Shown: positions 37,301 through 45,911 of the stretch, in pieces
Position numbering within the stretch: the first letter of the stretch is position 1
How the letters are laid out: each line of letters starts with the position of its first letter
Assembly: GCF_003583985.1 (NCBI RefSeq)
Contig: NZ_QXML01000002.1
Coordinates: forward strand, 310,001 to 374,000
Direction: 5' to 3'
Length of the DNA stretch: 64,000 bases
From: Algoriphagus lacus
GTDB lineage: Bacteria > Bacteroidota > Bacteroidia > Cytophagales > Cyclobacteriaceae
Notes under the pieces: model-generated
Seen by the model: only the letters and a program-made list of their open reading frames with translations
What the model was told of the DNA's origin: nothing
Database searches by the model: none
Made by a program: the position numbers and the translations under genes

Positions 37301-37663
37301 ATCAAGTACTTCTCAGGCACTGCTGCCTATTCCAATTCGTTTAACATTTCACAAAAAGAAAGTCAAGCGGCTTACATTCTGGATTTGGGAGAGGTAAAAA
37401 ACCTGGCTGAAATCATCGTAAACGGTCAAAATCTGGGAGTCGTCTGGAAAACTCCGTTCAGAATTGATATCAGCAAGGCGTTGAAAAACGGGGATAACCA
37501 AGTGGAAATCCGGGTGGTCAATACTTGGGTAAACCGACTCATCGGAGATGCCCAGCCCGGAGCAAAAAAGTCAACTTTCACCACAATGCCTTTTTACCGT
37601 GCAGATTCCCCCTTGGTCCCTTCAGGTTTGCTTGGGCCGGTGCGGGTGATCAAGTTGGATTGA
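34397..37663 (+). CDS. GH106-like glycoside hydrolase (alpha-L-rhamnosidase family)
   Basis: A 1088-aa exported protein with a Sec signal peptide (1-19, cleavage near YGQ). The GH106 hallmark RVWWHWMNGN is at residues 38-47, followed by DLEWMDKTGIGGVQNFDA and GSPGWSVTGGPWV. A discoidin-like insert (about 200-355) contains FHAFSIAGAMNGP. The C-terminal beta-sandwich has LGVVWKTPFRIDISKALK and VVNTWVNRLIGD. GH106 enzymes release terminal rhamnose; some relatives have other specificities. With the esterase in front and the SusCD locus behind, it likely degrades plant or algal polysaccharide. Confidence 0.88.
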   Translation: MKKFIAFSLFLLATTASYGQQDPLLSKFQNPTNEAKPRVWWHWMNGNITQEGIRKDLEWMDKTGIGGVQNFDANLFTPVVVPQKLVFMTPEWKAAFKYASDLAGQKGLEMAIAGSPGWSVTGGPWVKPEDAMKKYVWSELEVEGGKPFSGKLPRPSDQTGKYQDAHLEGGGLGGGFIGEVPSFYRDALVIAFPVDEKSLAELTPTISTSGGEFTLDLLTDGSIAQSAFLPPMEIGQDMWIQYAFGQPRTFHAFSIAGAMNGPLAEFNGGPENRRLKVSDDGINFKTIATVSGSTVPFNTVAIPPTTAKYWRITYETLPPQPNVFAAMAGLPQQEKPDGVQVAEFQLYTSSRIDQVEDKAGFSPWPEDNCLATGLDAQGLQGIISAKEVIDLTALLKEDGGLTWTAPAGKWKIVRLGYSLTGRQNHPASPEATGLEVDKLDAEAVRRYINHYLDLYQNATGDKLGAGGLEFMILDSYEAGHMNWSVTFPQEFQKRRGYSLVPYLPALTGRIVNSLEESEKFLWDFRKTIGELISDHHYDVIGEELNKRGMKRYTESHENKRIYLADGMDVKRNAEIPMSAMWTPGSLAGGADEEVRSEADIRESASVANIYGKPFVAAESMTSVGRPFQEYPERLKRTADLELASGLNRFVIHTSVHQPLDDKKPGFSLGPFGQYFSRQESWAGMAKPWMDYLGRSSTMLQQGRNVADILYLYGENTNITWIAREKLPQIPKGYEFDFVNATALLEAIQAENGKLKAKSGNTYEVLMLDESASLMTLPVLKKLKVLADAGVKIIGKRPVKSPSLSDSDSEFQALADQIWDKENVGSEVKIPVAADVQLSGTDHKILFRHRKTNSEEIFWLNNRNVNPTTATASFRITGKKPMLWNPIDGSVQEVSYEIKNGRTEVPLKFESWDAFFIVFRESVSQNSYAIAAKSESVAVEINGIWKVDFSAKKSDFATLNSWSDHSDPEIKYFSGTAAYSNSFNISQKESQAAYILDLGEVKNLAEIIVNGQNLGVVWKTPFRIDISKALKNGDNQVEIRVVNTWVNRLIGDAQPGAKKSTFTTMPFYRADSPLVPSGLLGPVRVIKLD

Positions 37664-37691
37664 GGTGAGGTGTTAATGATCAAAAATAGAG

Positions 37692-37741
37692 TTCTCGCAG
37701 AGTCGCAAAGAGCCTTTGCGTCTTTAGCGCTTTAGCGAGAA
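37692..37741. repeat. Imperfect palindromic intergenic element (TTCTCGC...GCGAGAA)
   Basis: TTCTCGC at 37692 and GCGAGAA at 37735 form the outer arms; CGCAAAG and CTTTGCG form inner arms. The element lies 28 bases past the GH106 gene. CGCAAAG-type intergenic repeats are common in Bacteroidota. It may act as a terminator-like hairpin or a REP-like sequence. Confidence 0.55.
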
Positions 37742-37890
37742 GAAAGAAAGGACTTCTTTGGAAAAGCTAATCGTGCTTCATCTCCCCTCTTCTTGAGATA
37801 AGAGGTCTGGTGTTAAAGAGAAAGGTTTACAAATTCTTAGGTTAAGGCACTTTCAAATCCCACTTTGATACCATGAAGTGTGGGACTTGT

Positions 37891-38991
37891 TTATTTTCCA
37901 CTCAAGGCATTCAAAGCTTCGCCAAACACAGGGGGCACTCTTCCTTTCCAGATTTGGCTGTAATTGGTTGCCATGGCCAGGTCCAAACTCGGAAAATAAA
38001 CCACCTGAGTTCCCCAAAATCCCGCATGGGCAAAGGCTTCCACGCCATTTATCTCGATTCGGTAAATACCGATTCGATAGTCCATCATCGGAGCGGAAGC
38101 ATAACTCCCCGGTTGAAGCATCTGCTCAAGGGTACTTGGGTTTTTAAAAACTTCCCCATGGAACAGAGCCAAAAAGAAACCGCTCAAATCCTCCGTCGTT
38201 GACAGCAATCCTCCTCCTCCAAAATAATCCATGCTGGGGTGAAACGAATAAGTGTCCTGTCCCTGAAAATACTGGTGGATTCTGGCCTGATCTACTTTTG
38301 GATTCAATCCTTCGAAAGCGGTGTTCTGAAGTCCCAGCTTTTCAAAATCTAGGATTTCGGGGATGGTAATCCCCAGCGTTTTCCCCTGGATGTTTTCAAT
38401 GATTTCTCCCAGAATGATATAACCTGTATCGGAATAACTGAACTTCTCACCGGGAGCACTGATGGGTTCTCCGGCTTCCACGCAAAGCTTCAGTTGCTCC
38501 GTTCGGGTCCATTCATGGCCTCCAGGTTGGAGGACTTTTTCGAAGAAAACCGGAGCGTGCGTATGATCAAAAAATCCGGCATTGTGCCTCAGGACTTGAA
38601 GTATGCTGATTTTTTCCAAGTCATAGTCCTGACTTAGGATTTGGATATGGTCAGGTGAAAGGTAGTTAGAAATCGGGTCCTCAAGCCTGAGTTTGCCTTC
38701 TTCCCAAAGTTTCAAAATCGAAGCGGCAACAAATGTTTTGGTTACGCTGGCAATCCTAAAGGTTTGGTCTTGGAGTAGCTTTTCACCGCTTTCCCGAGCT
38801 GAAACTCCTGCTGCACCGGACCACTTGATTTCCCCATCTCCAGACTGAATATGAAAGAGAATTCCGGGGACATCCTGATTTAGCTGACTTTCCAGAATGG
38901 TCTGAAGGATTTGGCTATCCGGTTTTTGCTGGGAAAAAAGCTCCGAGATTCCGAGGAAGAAAATAAGGAGGAAGAAGGGGATTTTTTTCAT
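37891..38991 (-). CDS. Exported serine hydrolase, beta-lactamase/PBP-like (class C fold)
   Basis: A 366-aa protein with a Sec signal peptide (1-20) and the beta-lactamase (PF00144) fold. The SxxK motif is S82-V-T-K85, the Tyr motif YSDTGY is near residue 185, and HAGFWG near the C-terminus replaces the KTG motif. Such proteins act as esterases, D-aminopeptidases or peptidases; a real beta-lactamase role is unlikely. It is monocistronic and convergent to the GH106 gene. Confidence 0.88.
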   Translation of the reverse strand: MKKIPFFLLIFFLGISELFSQQKPDSQILQTILESQLNQDVPGILFHIQSGDGEIKWSGAAGVSARESGEKLLQDQTFRIASVTKTFVAASILKLWEEGKLRLEDPISNYLSPDHIQILSQDYDLEKISILQVLRHNAGFFDHTHAPVFFEKVLQPGGHEWTRTEQLKLCVEAGEPISAPGEKFSYSDTGYIILGEIIENIQGKTLGITIPEILDFEKLGLQNTAFEGLNPKVDQARIHQYFQGQDTYSFHPSMDYFGGGGLLSTTEDLSGFFLALFHGEVFKNPSTLEQMLQPGSYASAPMMDYRIGIYRIEINGVEAFAHAGFWGTQVVYFPSLDLAMATNYSQIWKGRVPPVFGEALNALSGK

Positions 38992-39104
38992 GCCGGAAGT
39001 TAATTGAAAAAGTTTGGGAGCAGAAACAGTGGAATCAAGGACTTAAATTTTGGTGTAGCTTATTCTTTCAAGCTTAAACTAATCGAACAAGGTTTAACTT
39101 GAGT

Positions 39105-39122
39105 ATATCTCAGGTGAGATAT
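39105..39122. promoter_or_regulatory. Perfect inverted repeat just upstream of the YidR-like gene
   Basis: ATATCTCA-GG-TGAGATAT, 8-base perfect arms with 2-base centre, ends 9 bases before the ATG at 39132. It could be an operator. A repeat of this size is expected about once by chance in a window this long, so support is weak. Confidence 0.3.
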
Positions 39123-39131
39123 TTTCCTACT

Positions 39132-40577
39132 ATGCTTAACTTCTTACGGCAATCGGGTCTTATTTTTTCCTTCAGTAGTCTGATGGGATTTGGCTTAATT
39201 CCGTACTCTCCTCAATTGAATGACCCTATGAATACACTTGTCATAAACCCAAATCCTGTGGAAAGGCAACTCACTTTTGGCAGCCAAGGCTATTTTCTCA
39301 ATCACCGGCAGGCCTTTTCGCCCAATGACGAATGGTTGGCTTTTGACGGAAGAAAAGAAGATTCCAAAATGGGCGAAAATGACTTGATCGGTTTGGTAAA
39401 CATCCATTCTGGGCAAATTCTGGAAGTTTATCGAGTTCCCAAGCAGCAAGCTTTTGGACCGGGCTCGGGAGCCGTAAGCTACCATCCGCATCGTGAAGAG
39501 GTAGTATTTATCCGAGGGTTGCTATCTGCCGATGCGGAGAATCCCTACTATTTTACCAGAAGGTCCGCCATGGGACTTAATCTGGAAAACAAACAAGCGC
39601 CGGAGCTTTTTCATTTGGATGCAAGGGATGTTACCCCACCGTTTACTCCCGGGGCCCTCCGAGGGGGAAGTCATGCGTATAGCTATTCCCAAGATGGAAA
39701 TTGGGTGAGTTTCACGTACAATGATGATGTGATGGAAAAAGCCGCCGCGACCAATCCCCAACTCAAAGACCTGCGGACCGTGGCTTTTATGGTCAGGGGG
39801 AAAAAAGTGGAGGTCCAAGCTGAACCCGGTAGGGAAGGGGATGAATTTTCAGGTTCTCACTTTGCCGTCTTGGCAGCGGAGGTAGTTCCCTTTCCTAAGC
39901 CCGGTTCGGATGAAATTCAAAAGGCCTGCGAGGAGACTTGGGTAGGTCATGACGGGTATGTAAATGCGCAGGGAGAAAAAATTCCTCGGGCCTTGGCCTA
40001 TTTGGGAGATGTCGTCACGGCTGAAGGGAAAGTCGTGACTGAGGTTTTTGTGACGGATATTCCGGAAGACTGGGACAAAAATTTGAAGGATCAAAATCTA
40101 GGAGGTACCGAGGTTTCCTTTCCGGAAATGCCCAAATCCTTCACTCAGCGCAGAATCACTTTTACTTCTGACAGGAAATATCCTGGAGTCCAGGGACCCC
40201 GGCATTGGTTGAAAAGCTCCAAAAACGGCGACCGGATTTTCTTCTATGCCAAATCGGATGATGGAATCGTCCAGATTTTCAAGGTATCACCGAATGGAGG
40301 TCAGCAGGTGCAAATCACTCGGAATGAATTTTCTCCCGACACCGCCTTTAGCCTAAGTCCGGACGATTGTTGGATCGCCTTTGGGTACCAAAACCAACTT
40401 TACCTTACGGAAGTAGCAACCGGAAAAACCCAAAAAGTAGGACCTACTCCTCCAAAAGGCCAAAGTGAACTCTGCAATATCAACTGGTCCCACTCGGGGA
40501 GAATCCTTGCTTACAACAGGAAAGTGGATTCGGGGAATGGAGCGTATTTTCAGGTGTTTTTGTTGGAGGTTTTTTGA
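39132..40577 (+). CDS. YidR-like (DUF3748) beta-propeller protein
   Basis: A 481-aa protein from the ATG at 39132, where a hydrophobic N-terminus begins; TTG 39099 is also in frame but would place the palindrome inside the gene. The DUF3748 block ALRGGSHAYSYSQDGNWVSF and preceding DVTPPFTPG match E. coli YidR closely in pattern. TolB-like blades include ITFTSDRKYPGVQGPRHWLK and FSLSPDDCWIAFGYQ. Function unknown; the N-terminus suggests export. Stands alone. Confidence 0.8.
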   Translation: MLNFLRQSGLIFSFSSLMGFGLIPYSPQLNDPMNTLVINPNPVERQLTFGSQGYFLNHRQAFSPNDEWLAFDGRKEDSKMGENDLIGLVNIHSGQILEVYRVPKQQAFGPGSGAVSYHPHREEVVFIRGLLSADAENPYYFTRRSAMGLNLENKQAPELFHLDARDVTPPFTPGALRGGSHAYSYSQDGNWVSFTYNDDVMEKAAATNPQLKDLRTVAFMVRGKKVEVQAEPGREGDEFSGSHFAVLAAEVVPFPKPGSDEIQKACEETWVGHDGYVNAQGEKIPRALAYLGDVVTAEGKVVTEVFVTDIPEDWDKNLKDQNLGGTEVSFPEMPKSFTQRRITFTSDRKYPGVQGPRHWLKSSKNGDRIFFYAKSDDGIVQIFKVSPNGGQQVQITRNEFSPDTAFSLSPDDCWIAFGYQNQLYLTEVATGKTQKVGPTPPKGQSELCNINWSHSGRILAYNRKVDSGNGAYFQVFLLEVF

Positions 40578-40688
40578 TTAGATCATAAGAGATAGGTTCT
40601 CTTTCTTATTTCTTGACATTTAAAATGATGATTCCAATGTGGACAAATTGAATGAAATTCCATTCAAAATCTTTGGTTGAAAAAACAA

Positions 40689-40720
40689 AAAAGCCCTCAG
40701 AACTGAATCTGAAGGCTTTT
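40689..40720. terminator. Terminator-like hairpin
   Basis: AAAAGCCcTCAGA and TCTGAaGGCTTTT pair with one mismatch around a 6-base loop. It lies between the convergent YidR-like gene and the DsrE-like gene. Confidence 0.7.
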
Positions 40721-40809
40721 CTTGGGCTTTGCCTAGACCAAGTATTTTTTTGACCTAGCCTTAAACTACCATCAGCCAGTTGCTGGCGAGTGTATAAACC
40801 TTATTTTCC

Positions 40810-41250
40810 TCAGTACAAGATTGAATTATAGCCCAAAGCCTGTAACTGGAGGATCCGTATGGTGTAAGTTTCTACCACATCCAACCCCGGAAAAAGCTGC
40901 CCTTTGGAAACGCCGAGTCTTTTCATCGCTACACTACAGATACTGACCCGGACTTTACCATTGTATTTTTTAAAATATTCTTCAAGTTCAGATCCTTTTA
41001 CCATTGTTTTGACGACCGGACCCTTCACTACAATTTCAAAATTTTCGAATTGGACCCCATTTTCTAAAAAGGTATCATAAACTGACAAGGCGCTTTTTAG
41101 GCCATCCTCGTCTTGTACCCCGAAGACGTAGTTTGGTGTTTTATTGAGGTCGGAAACAGTTCCTTTTTCAAGGACTGTCTGGCCTAAACTGGTTTCAATG
41201 GCAAGAAATGAAAGTGCGAGTGAAACAATAAACCAAATTGATTTTTTCAT
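40810..41250 (-). CDS. Exported DsrE/DsrF-like protein
   Basis: A 146-aa protein from the ATG at 41250, which opens a signal peptide (MKKSIWFIVSLALSFLA, cleavage near SLGQ). Upstream in-frame codons run into the tRNA terminator and are not coding. The mature part looks like a DsrE fold: FGVQDEDGLKSALSVYDTFL, FEIVVKGPVVKTMVKGSELE, VRVSICSVAMKRLGV. The single Cys in SICSVAM is where DsrE proteins often carry a sulfur-relay Cys. Cargo and role unknown. Confidence 0.75.
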   Translation of the reverse strand: MKKSIWFIVSLALSFLAIETSLGQTVLEKGTVSDLNKTPNYVFGVQDEDGLKSALSVYDTFLENGVQFENFEIVVKGPVVKTMVKGSELEEYFKKYNGKVRVSICSVAMKRLGVSKGQLFPGLDVVETYTIRILQLQALGYNSILY

Positions 41251-41356
41251 AGCCGAGGCAGGTTTTGGGAATAGAAAAAGGATAAGATGATTAAAAATAA
41301 GGATTTTGCAGGAAAACGAGGGAGGGAAGAGAAAAGGCAACGCCAGAAGGAATAAA

Positions 41357-41388
41357 AAAAGTCTCAAATCTAATGATCTGAGACTTTT
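41357..41388 (-). terminator. Terminator downstream of tRNA-Asn
   Basis: AAAAGTCTCA and TGAGACTTTT form a 10-bp stem, 4 bases past the tRNA 3' end on the minus strand, followed by a T-run. It lies across the 5' end of the longest reading frame for the DsrE-like gene. Confidence 0.85.
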
Positions 41389-41391
41389 ATG

Positions 41392-41465
41392 CTCCCCCTC
41401 TAGGGCTTGAACCTAGGACCCCATGATTAACAGTCATGTGCTCTAACCAACTGAGCTAAGGAGGA
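41392..41465 (-). tRNA. tRNA-Asn (GTT)
   Basis: Read on the minus strand: acceptor TCCTCCT pairs with AGGGGGA and discriminator G. D-arm TAGCTCAGTTGGTTAGAGCA, anticodon loop with GTT in CTGTTAA, T-arm CTAGG-TTCAAGC-CCTAG. 74 bases, CCA not encoded. No integrase or att duplication is seen nearby. Confidence 0.95.
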
Positions 41466-41785
41466 GTTTGACGTACCCTTTCGGAAAACGTGTTGCAAAT
41501 GTAGGTTCATCCCCTTTTTATTCCAAATCACTTTTTGAAAAAATCTTTTATTCTCCACTATTCCGCTTTCTTCTGATTCTATTTCAGGGACTTATTTTTT
41601 GGAAAGGCTCAAAGAAGTTCCTCAGGTACATTCAACTTTTGCTTTAATCACCTGATTTTTCAATAATAGTGCAGGAGGGACTTTGTCCAAATTAGGGATT
41701 CCGAATTCGACTTTCCGAAATTCCTGCTCCTCGATTGCCATTTCCGTCAATTTTTCCTAACTATATTCATTAACCCAGTTCCACC
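41466..41785. other. Intergenic region upstream of tRNA-Asn and Gfo/Idh gene
   Basis: 320 bases carrying the tRNA promoter (minus) and the leader of the oxidoreductase gene (plus). No repeat, hairpin or RNA gene was recognised; no coding frame looks real. Confidence 0.5.
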
Positions 41786-43075
41786 ATGAAACATCAGCTT
41801 AACCGACGGGATTTTCTCCGTTATTCTGTCCTCACGGCTCTTGGAATACAGTTTCTTCCCTACACCGGACTTCGTGCCGCTCCTTCTGATCGGGTGCGGA
41901 TAGCTCACATCGGACTAGGTGGAATGGGGCTTTCCCACATGAATTGGTTTGCCAATCTTCCTGAGGCTGAGATTGTGGCTCTTTGTGACGTGGATATCAA
42001 CCGGGCGAATGAAGCCTTGATCGCCCTGAAAAAAATCCACCCTGATACCAAAGCAGAGGTTTTTCAGGATTTCAGAAAGATCCTCGATCGGCAGGATATC
42101 GATGCAGTGACGATCGCCACACCGGATCATTGGCACGCCCAGATTGCGATTTTGGCGTTCCAATCAGGCAAGGATGTGTATGGGGAAAAGCCGCTTTCTT
42201 ATTCCATGCGGGAAGGACAATTGATGCTCAAGTCTCAGCAGGAAACCGGCAGAATTTTCCAATTAGGCACTCAAATCCATGCCGGTGACAATTACCATCG
42301 GGTGGTGGAACTCATCCAATCCGGTGAGCTGGGCAAAATCAAAACCGTTCGCCTTTGGAGAACCGGTGAGCCTCCCTTGATCCCTTCGCTCACCTACCAA
42401 GCGCCACCGGCCAATCTGGACTGGGACATGTGGTTGGGCCCTGCGCCGATGTCAGATTACGCTCCCGAGAAATGCCATTTTAACTACCGCTATTTCATGG
42501 AGTACTCAGGAGGGGTTTTTCAGGATTTCTGGTCTCATATCGCGGATGTGGTCTGGATGTCCATGCCTCCAAAAGGCCTGAAAAGCATTCTGGCAAACGG
42601 CGAAAAATCAGAAGGAGTGGGTGATACCCCCAAATGGCTGGACGTGGATTTTAAATTCAAAAAACTGGATATCCACTGGACTTCCATTCCTCCTGATGTG
42701 CCCGGAGCCCAAGAGCGGGGAATCGGTGCCTATTTTGAAGGGAGTAAAGGGACATTGATTTGTGATTACGGCAGCAGAGAAATCCGCATCAACGGTCAAG
42801 TTTTGAAAGATATTCCCGAAATCCCCAAGACGATCCCAAGATCTCCAGGCCATCAGCAAAATTTTCTGGATGCAGTGAAATCCAGAACTCAGCCTGAATC
42901 CTACCTTCACTACGCCCGTGAAATGACCCTTCCGATGCACCTCGCACTGATTTCTTTTAAATTGAAAAAACAACTGAAATGGAACCCAAAGACAGAGACA
43001 TTCAAAAATGATCCGGAAGCGGATAGCCTACTTTGGAGACCATACCGAGAAAAATGGAATCTTATCGGTGCTTAA
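41786..43075 (+). CDS. Tat-exported Gfo/Idh/MocA oxidoreductase
   Basis: A 429-aa NAD(P)-dependent oxidoreductase. The twin-arginine signal NRRDFLRYS is at residues 6-14, so it is exported folded with its cofactor. The Rossmann motif HIGLGGMGLSH follows (about 41-51), then DHWHAQIAILAFQSGKDVYGEKP with the Lys of the EKP motif. The C-terminal alpha/beta substrate domain ends with a Gfo/Idh-type YLHYAREMTLPMHLALIS. Members act on sugars, inositols or glycosides. It is followed 44 bases later by a molybdenum hydroxylase pair, probably unrelated in function. Confidence 0.9.
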   Translation: MKHQLNRRDFLRYSVLTALGIQFLPYTGLRAAPSDRVRIAHIGLGGMGLSHMNWFANLPEAEIVALCDVDINRANEALIALKKIHPDTKAEVFQDFRKILDRQDIDAVTIATPDHWHAQIAILAFQSGKDVYGEKPLSYSMREGQLMLKSQQETGRIFQLGTQIHAGDNYHRVVELIQSGELGKIKTVRLWRTGEPPLIPSLTYQAPPANLDWDMWLGPAPMSDYAPEKCHFNYRYFMEYSGGVFQDFWSHIADVVWMSMPPKGLKSILANGEKSEGVGDTPKWLDVDFKFKKLDIHWTSIPPDVPGAQERGIGAYFEGSKGTLICDYGSREIRINGQVLKDIPEIPKTIPRSPGHQQNFLDAVKSRTQPESYLHYAREMTLPMHLALISFKLKKQLKWNPKTETFKNDPEADSLLWRPYREKWNLIGA

Positions 43076-43119
43076 TTTTCCGATTTTAATTACCTTCTAC
43101 CCTTTGTTACCCAAACACT

Positions 43120-43578
43120 ATGGAAAACTACACGCTTTCGATCAACGGAAAAAAGCAGGAAGTCACTGCACCCGAAGACATGCCCTTACTCTGGGTGATT
43201 CGGGATTTATTGGACATGAAAGGAACCAAATTTGGTTGCGGTCAGGCGCTTTGCGGAGCTTGCACTGTTCATTTGGACGGTGAGGCCGTGAGATCCTGCA
43301 GTTTGCCGATTTCTCAGGTGGGGGAAGGTAAAATCACCACAATTGAAGGATTATCGGAAGCCGGCGATCATCCATTGCAGACCGCTTGGGTGGAGCATGT
43401 GGTACCCCAATGCGGGTATTGCCAATCCGGGCAGATTATGAACGCGGCAGCGTTACTCACCAAAAATCCTTCTCCGTCCGAATCGGATATTGAGGAAGCG
43501 ATGCAGGGTAATCTTTGCCGCTGTGGCACCTACAATCGAATCAAGGATGCCATCCTTACCGCTTCCAAATCCCTCTAA
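43120..43578 (+). CDS. (2Fe-2S) subunit of isoquinoline-1-oxidoreductase-type molybdenum hydroxylase
   Basis: A 152-aa xanthine-dehydrogenase-type small subunit with two [2Fe-2S] clusters. Ligands: C40, C45, C48, C60 (plant ferredoxin-like) and C98, C101, C133, C135 (CGYC and CRC). It passes electrons from the Mo centre of the neighbouring large subunit. It has no signal peptide and would be carried across with the Tat-signalled partner. Spacing to the large subunit is 23 bases. Confidence 0.94.
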   Translation: MENYTLSINGKKQEVTAPEDMPLLWVIRDLLDMKGTKFGCGQALCGACTVHLDGEAVRSCSLPISQVGEGKITTIEGLSEAGDHPLQTAWVEHVVPQCGYCQSGQIMNAAALLTKNPSPSESDIEEAMQGNLCRCGTYNRIKDAILTASKSL

Positions 43579-43601
43579 ACCCTCCCTAAATCAGCAAGCA
43601 T

Positions 43602-45902
43602 ATGATGCCTAAATTGCCATTTTTGAAAAAGCAGAAGACGGATACTTCCACTTCGCTCGGTACAGCAGATCGCAGTGAGATTTTCATGCCTTCGAGAAGG
43701 GATTTCCTCAAAATCGGCTCCTTAGCCGCAGGAGGATTTGTCCTGGGAGTCAATTTCCAATGCAGTGGACCCAAAGGGGAAGTAATCACCTTTGCTCCGA
43801 ATGTCTTTGTCACCATCGGTTCGGACAATATCGTCACCATCGTGGCGCACCGCTCTGAAATGGGAACCGGAATCCGGACTTCCCTGCCCATGATCGTGGC
43901 AGATGAATTGGGAGCAGATTGGAGCCTGGTGAAAATCGTTCAGGCCGAGGGAGACGAGGAAAAATACGGCAACCAAAATACAGACGGTTCTTTTTCCGTC
44001 AGGATGTTTTACGAGCCAATGAAAAAGGCTGGCGCTACTGCCCGTCACATGCTGGTTGAGGCCGCTGCCAAAGAGTGGGGTGTGACACCGGCCGAATGTG
44101 ATACCGAAGCCAGCCATGTCATTTTGAAGGAGTCTGGTAAGAAAATCCCGTTTGGAGATCTGGTGGAGAAAATAAAAACCATGGAATTGCCCAAACCGGA
44201 AGCACTGACGATGAAGGAATTTTCCAGCTACAAGCTGGTGGGCAAGGATGTTCCGATCTACGATGCCAAGACCATTGCTACGGGTCAGGCGGTTTTCGGA
44301 GCGGATGTCAATCTTCCCAACATGTTGATTGCGGTCGTTCGTCGAAGTCCTGTAGTCGGTGCGAAGGTGGTTTCATTTAATGATGCAAAAGCATTGGCCA
44401 TTCCCGGAGTAAAGAAGGTTGTGAAAATAGACGGGCCAGGACTTCCTGCAGGTTTGGATAAGCCCTTGGAGGGGATTGCCGTTTTGGCGGAAAATACCTG
44501 GGCAGCCATCAAAGGACGGGAAGCCTTGGAAATCGAATGGGACCTAGGTCCCAATCAAACCTATAATTCAGCTGCCCAATTGCAGGAAATGTTGAAAAGT
44601 ACTGCAGGAAAAGGTACGGTAAAGCGTGCCCGTGGAAATTTTAACCAGGCAAAATCTGCCTCCGGAAAAGTGCTTGAACGAACGTATTTGGCTCCTTTTT
44701 ATGCTCATTCCACAATTGAGCCGCCAGCAGCAATTGCTGATGCAAAAGCCGATGGATCTGTGGAGGTCTGGGCTCCAACCCAACATCCGCAGTGGGCAAG
44801 AGGAGCAGTTGCCGGTGCCTTGGGGATTGATGTGGCCAAGGTGAAAATGAATGTGACCTTGTTGGGAGGTGGTTTTGGGCGGAAGTCCAAGCCTGATTTT
44901 GTGGCTGAAGCAGCAGTCCTTTCCAAAGCAGCTGGAGTTCCGGTTCGGGTTCAGTGGACCCGTGAGGATGATCTTCACCATGATTTCTTCCATTCGCACA
45001 GCGCACAGCGTATTGTGGCGACTTTGGACAAAACCGGAAATCTAACGGGATGGAATCACCATACCGTTTTCCCGGCCATCGGATCTTCCAATACTCCTGC
45101 TCCACCCTCAGACGGGGAATTGGATCTGGGTGCTCGGGATTTTCCTTATGAAGTGCCCAATATCCAGATCGAGGCTCATGAATCCTCTGCACATACCCGG
45201 GTTGGATGGCTCCGCTCTGTAAGTAACATTCACCATGCCTTTGCGATCTGTACGATGTTGGATGAGATAGCTGAAGCCAGAGGTCTCGATCCAGTCGATC
45301 AGGCACTTCAGCTGCTAGGTGAGGATAAGAATCTATCCTTTGCCAGTGAAATGGTGGGTGACTATGGAAATTACGGGGAGAAAATCGAAGACTTTCCCTG
45401 GAATACCGGCAGGATGAAAAAAGTCATCCAGACTGTCGCTGAAAAATCCAACTGGAAGCAAAATCTTGCAGCTGGGAAAGCAGTCGGCTTTGCGGCTCAC
45501 AAGAGCTTCCTGACCTATGTCGCCTGCGTGGTGCTGGTGGAAAAAGATGCCGCAGGAAAAATCACCATTCCTGAAGTACATTATGCAGTGGACTGCGGAA
45601 TCGGGGTAAACACCGATCGGATTCGTTCCCAGTTTGAAGGAGGTGCCCAGTTTGCGACCAGTTTGGCAACGACCTCGGCAATCACTTTCGAAAACGGTCA
45701 GGTTCAACAGAACAACTTCGACACCTATCAGATCATCCGAATGCCTCAGGCACCGAAGAAGATTGAAGTACATATCGTGCCCAGTATGGAAAAACCAACC
45801 GGTGTCGGAGAGCCTCCCGTTCCACCTTTTATCCCTGCCTTGGCTAATGCGGTGTATAAACTGACCGGGAAGCGGATTTACGAATTACCCTTCAAAATCT
45901 AG
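43602..45902 (+). CDS. Molybdopterin-binding large subunit, IorB-like, Tat-exported
   Basis: A 766-aa aldehyde/aromatic hydroxylase subunit (xanthine oxidase family, IorB branch). A twin-arginine signal SRRDFLKIGSLAAGG lies at about 30-44. Mo-cofactor regions include EMGTGIRTSLPMIVADELG, HSTIEPPAAIAD, LGGGFGRKSKPDFVAEA and GVGEPPVPPFIPALANAVY, which holds the Glu of the active site. No FAD subunit is present, as in isoquinoline-type enzymes, where a cytochrome accepts electrons. Substrate unknown. A dispersed repeat follows directly. Confidence 0.93.
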   Translation: MMPKLPFLKKQKTDTSTSLGTADRSEIFMPSRRDFLKIGSLAAGGFVLGVNFQCSGPKGEVITFAPNVFVTIGSDNIVTIVAHRSEMGTGIRTSLPMIVADELGADWSLVKIVQAEGDEEKYGNQNTDGSFSVRMFYEPMKKAGATARHMLVEAAAKEWGVTPAECDTEASHVILKESGKKIPFGDLVEKIKTMELPKPEALTMKEFSSYKLVGKDVPIYDAKTIATGQAVFGADVNLPNMLIAVVRRSPVVGAKVVSFNDAKALAIPGVKKVVKIDGPGLPAGLDKPLEGIAVLAENTWAAIKGREALEIEWDLGPNQTYNSAAQLQEMLKSTAGKGTVKRARGNFNQAKSASGKVLERTYLAPFYAHSTIEPPAAIADAKADGSVEVWAPTQHPQWARGAVAGALGIDVAKVKMNVTLLGGGFGRKSKPDFVAEAAVLSKAAGVPVRVQWTREDDLHHDFFHSHSAQRIVATLDKTGNLTGWNHHTVFPAIGSSNTPAPPSDGELDLGARDFPYEVPNIQIEAHESSAHTRVGWLRSVSNIHHAFAICTMLDEIAEARGLDPVDQALQLLGEDKNLSFASEMVGDYGNYGEKIEDFPWNTGRMKKVIQTVAEKSNWKQNLAAGKAVGFAAHKSFLTYVACVVLVEKDAAGKITIPEVHYAVDCGIGVNTDRIRSQFEGGAQFATSLATTSAITFENGQVQQNNFDTYQIIRMPQAPKKIEVHIVPSMEKPTGVGEPPVPPFIPALANAVYKLTGKRIYELPFKI

Positions 45903-45911
45903 TTTTCAATT

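Noticed and set aside
37891..38991. Antibiotic-resistance beta-lactamase
   Set aside because: SxxK and Tyr motifs are present but the third motif is HAG and the sequence is of the esterase/peptidase type.
41251..41367. Extended start of the DsrE-like gene
   Set aside because: It would read through the tRNA terminator hairpin; a signal peptide begins at 41250.
41392..41465. tRNA-Asn as an integration site for a mobile element
   Set aside because: No integrase, no direct repeat of the tRNA 3' end and no shift in composition seen nearby.
43602..45902. Many long minus-strand frames across the molybdenum hydroxylase and GH106 genes
   Set aside because: They are shadows of well-supported plus-strand genes and show no family features.
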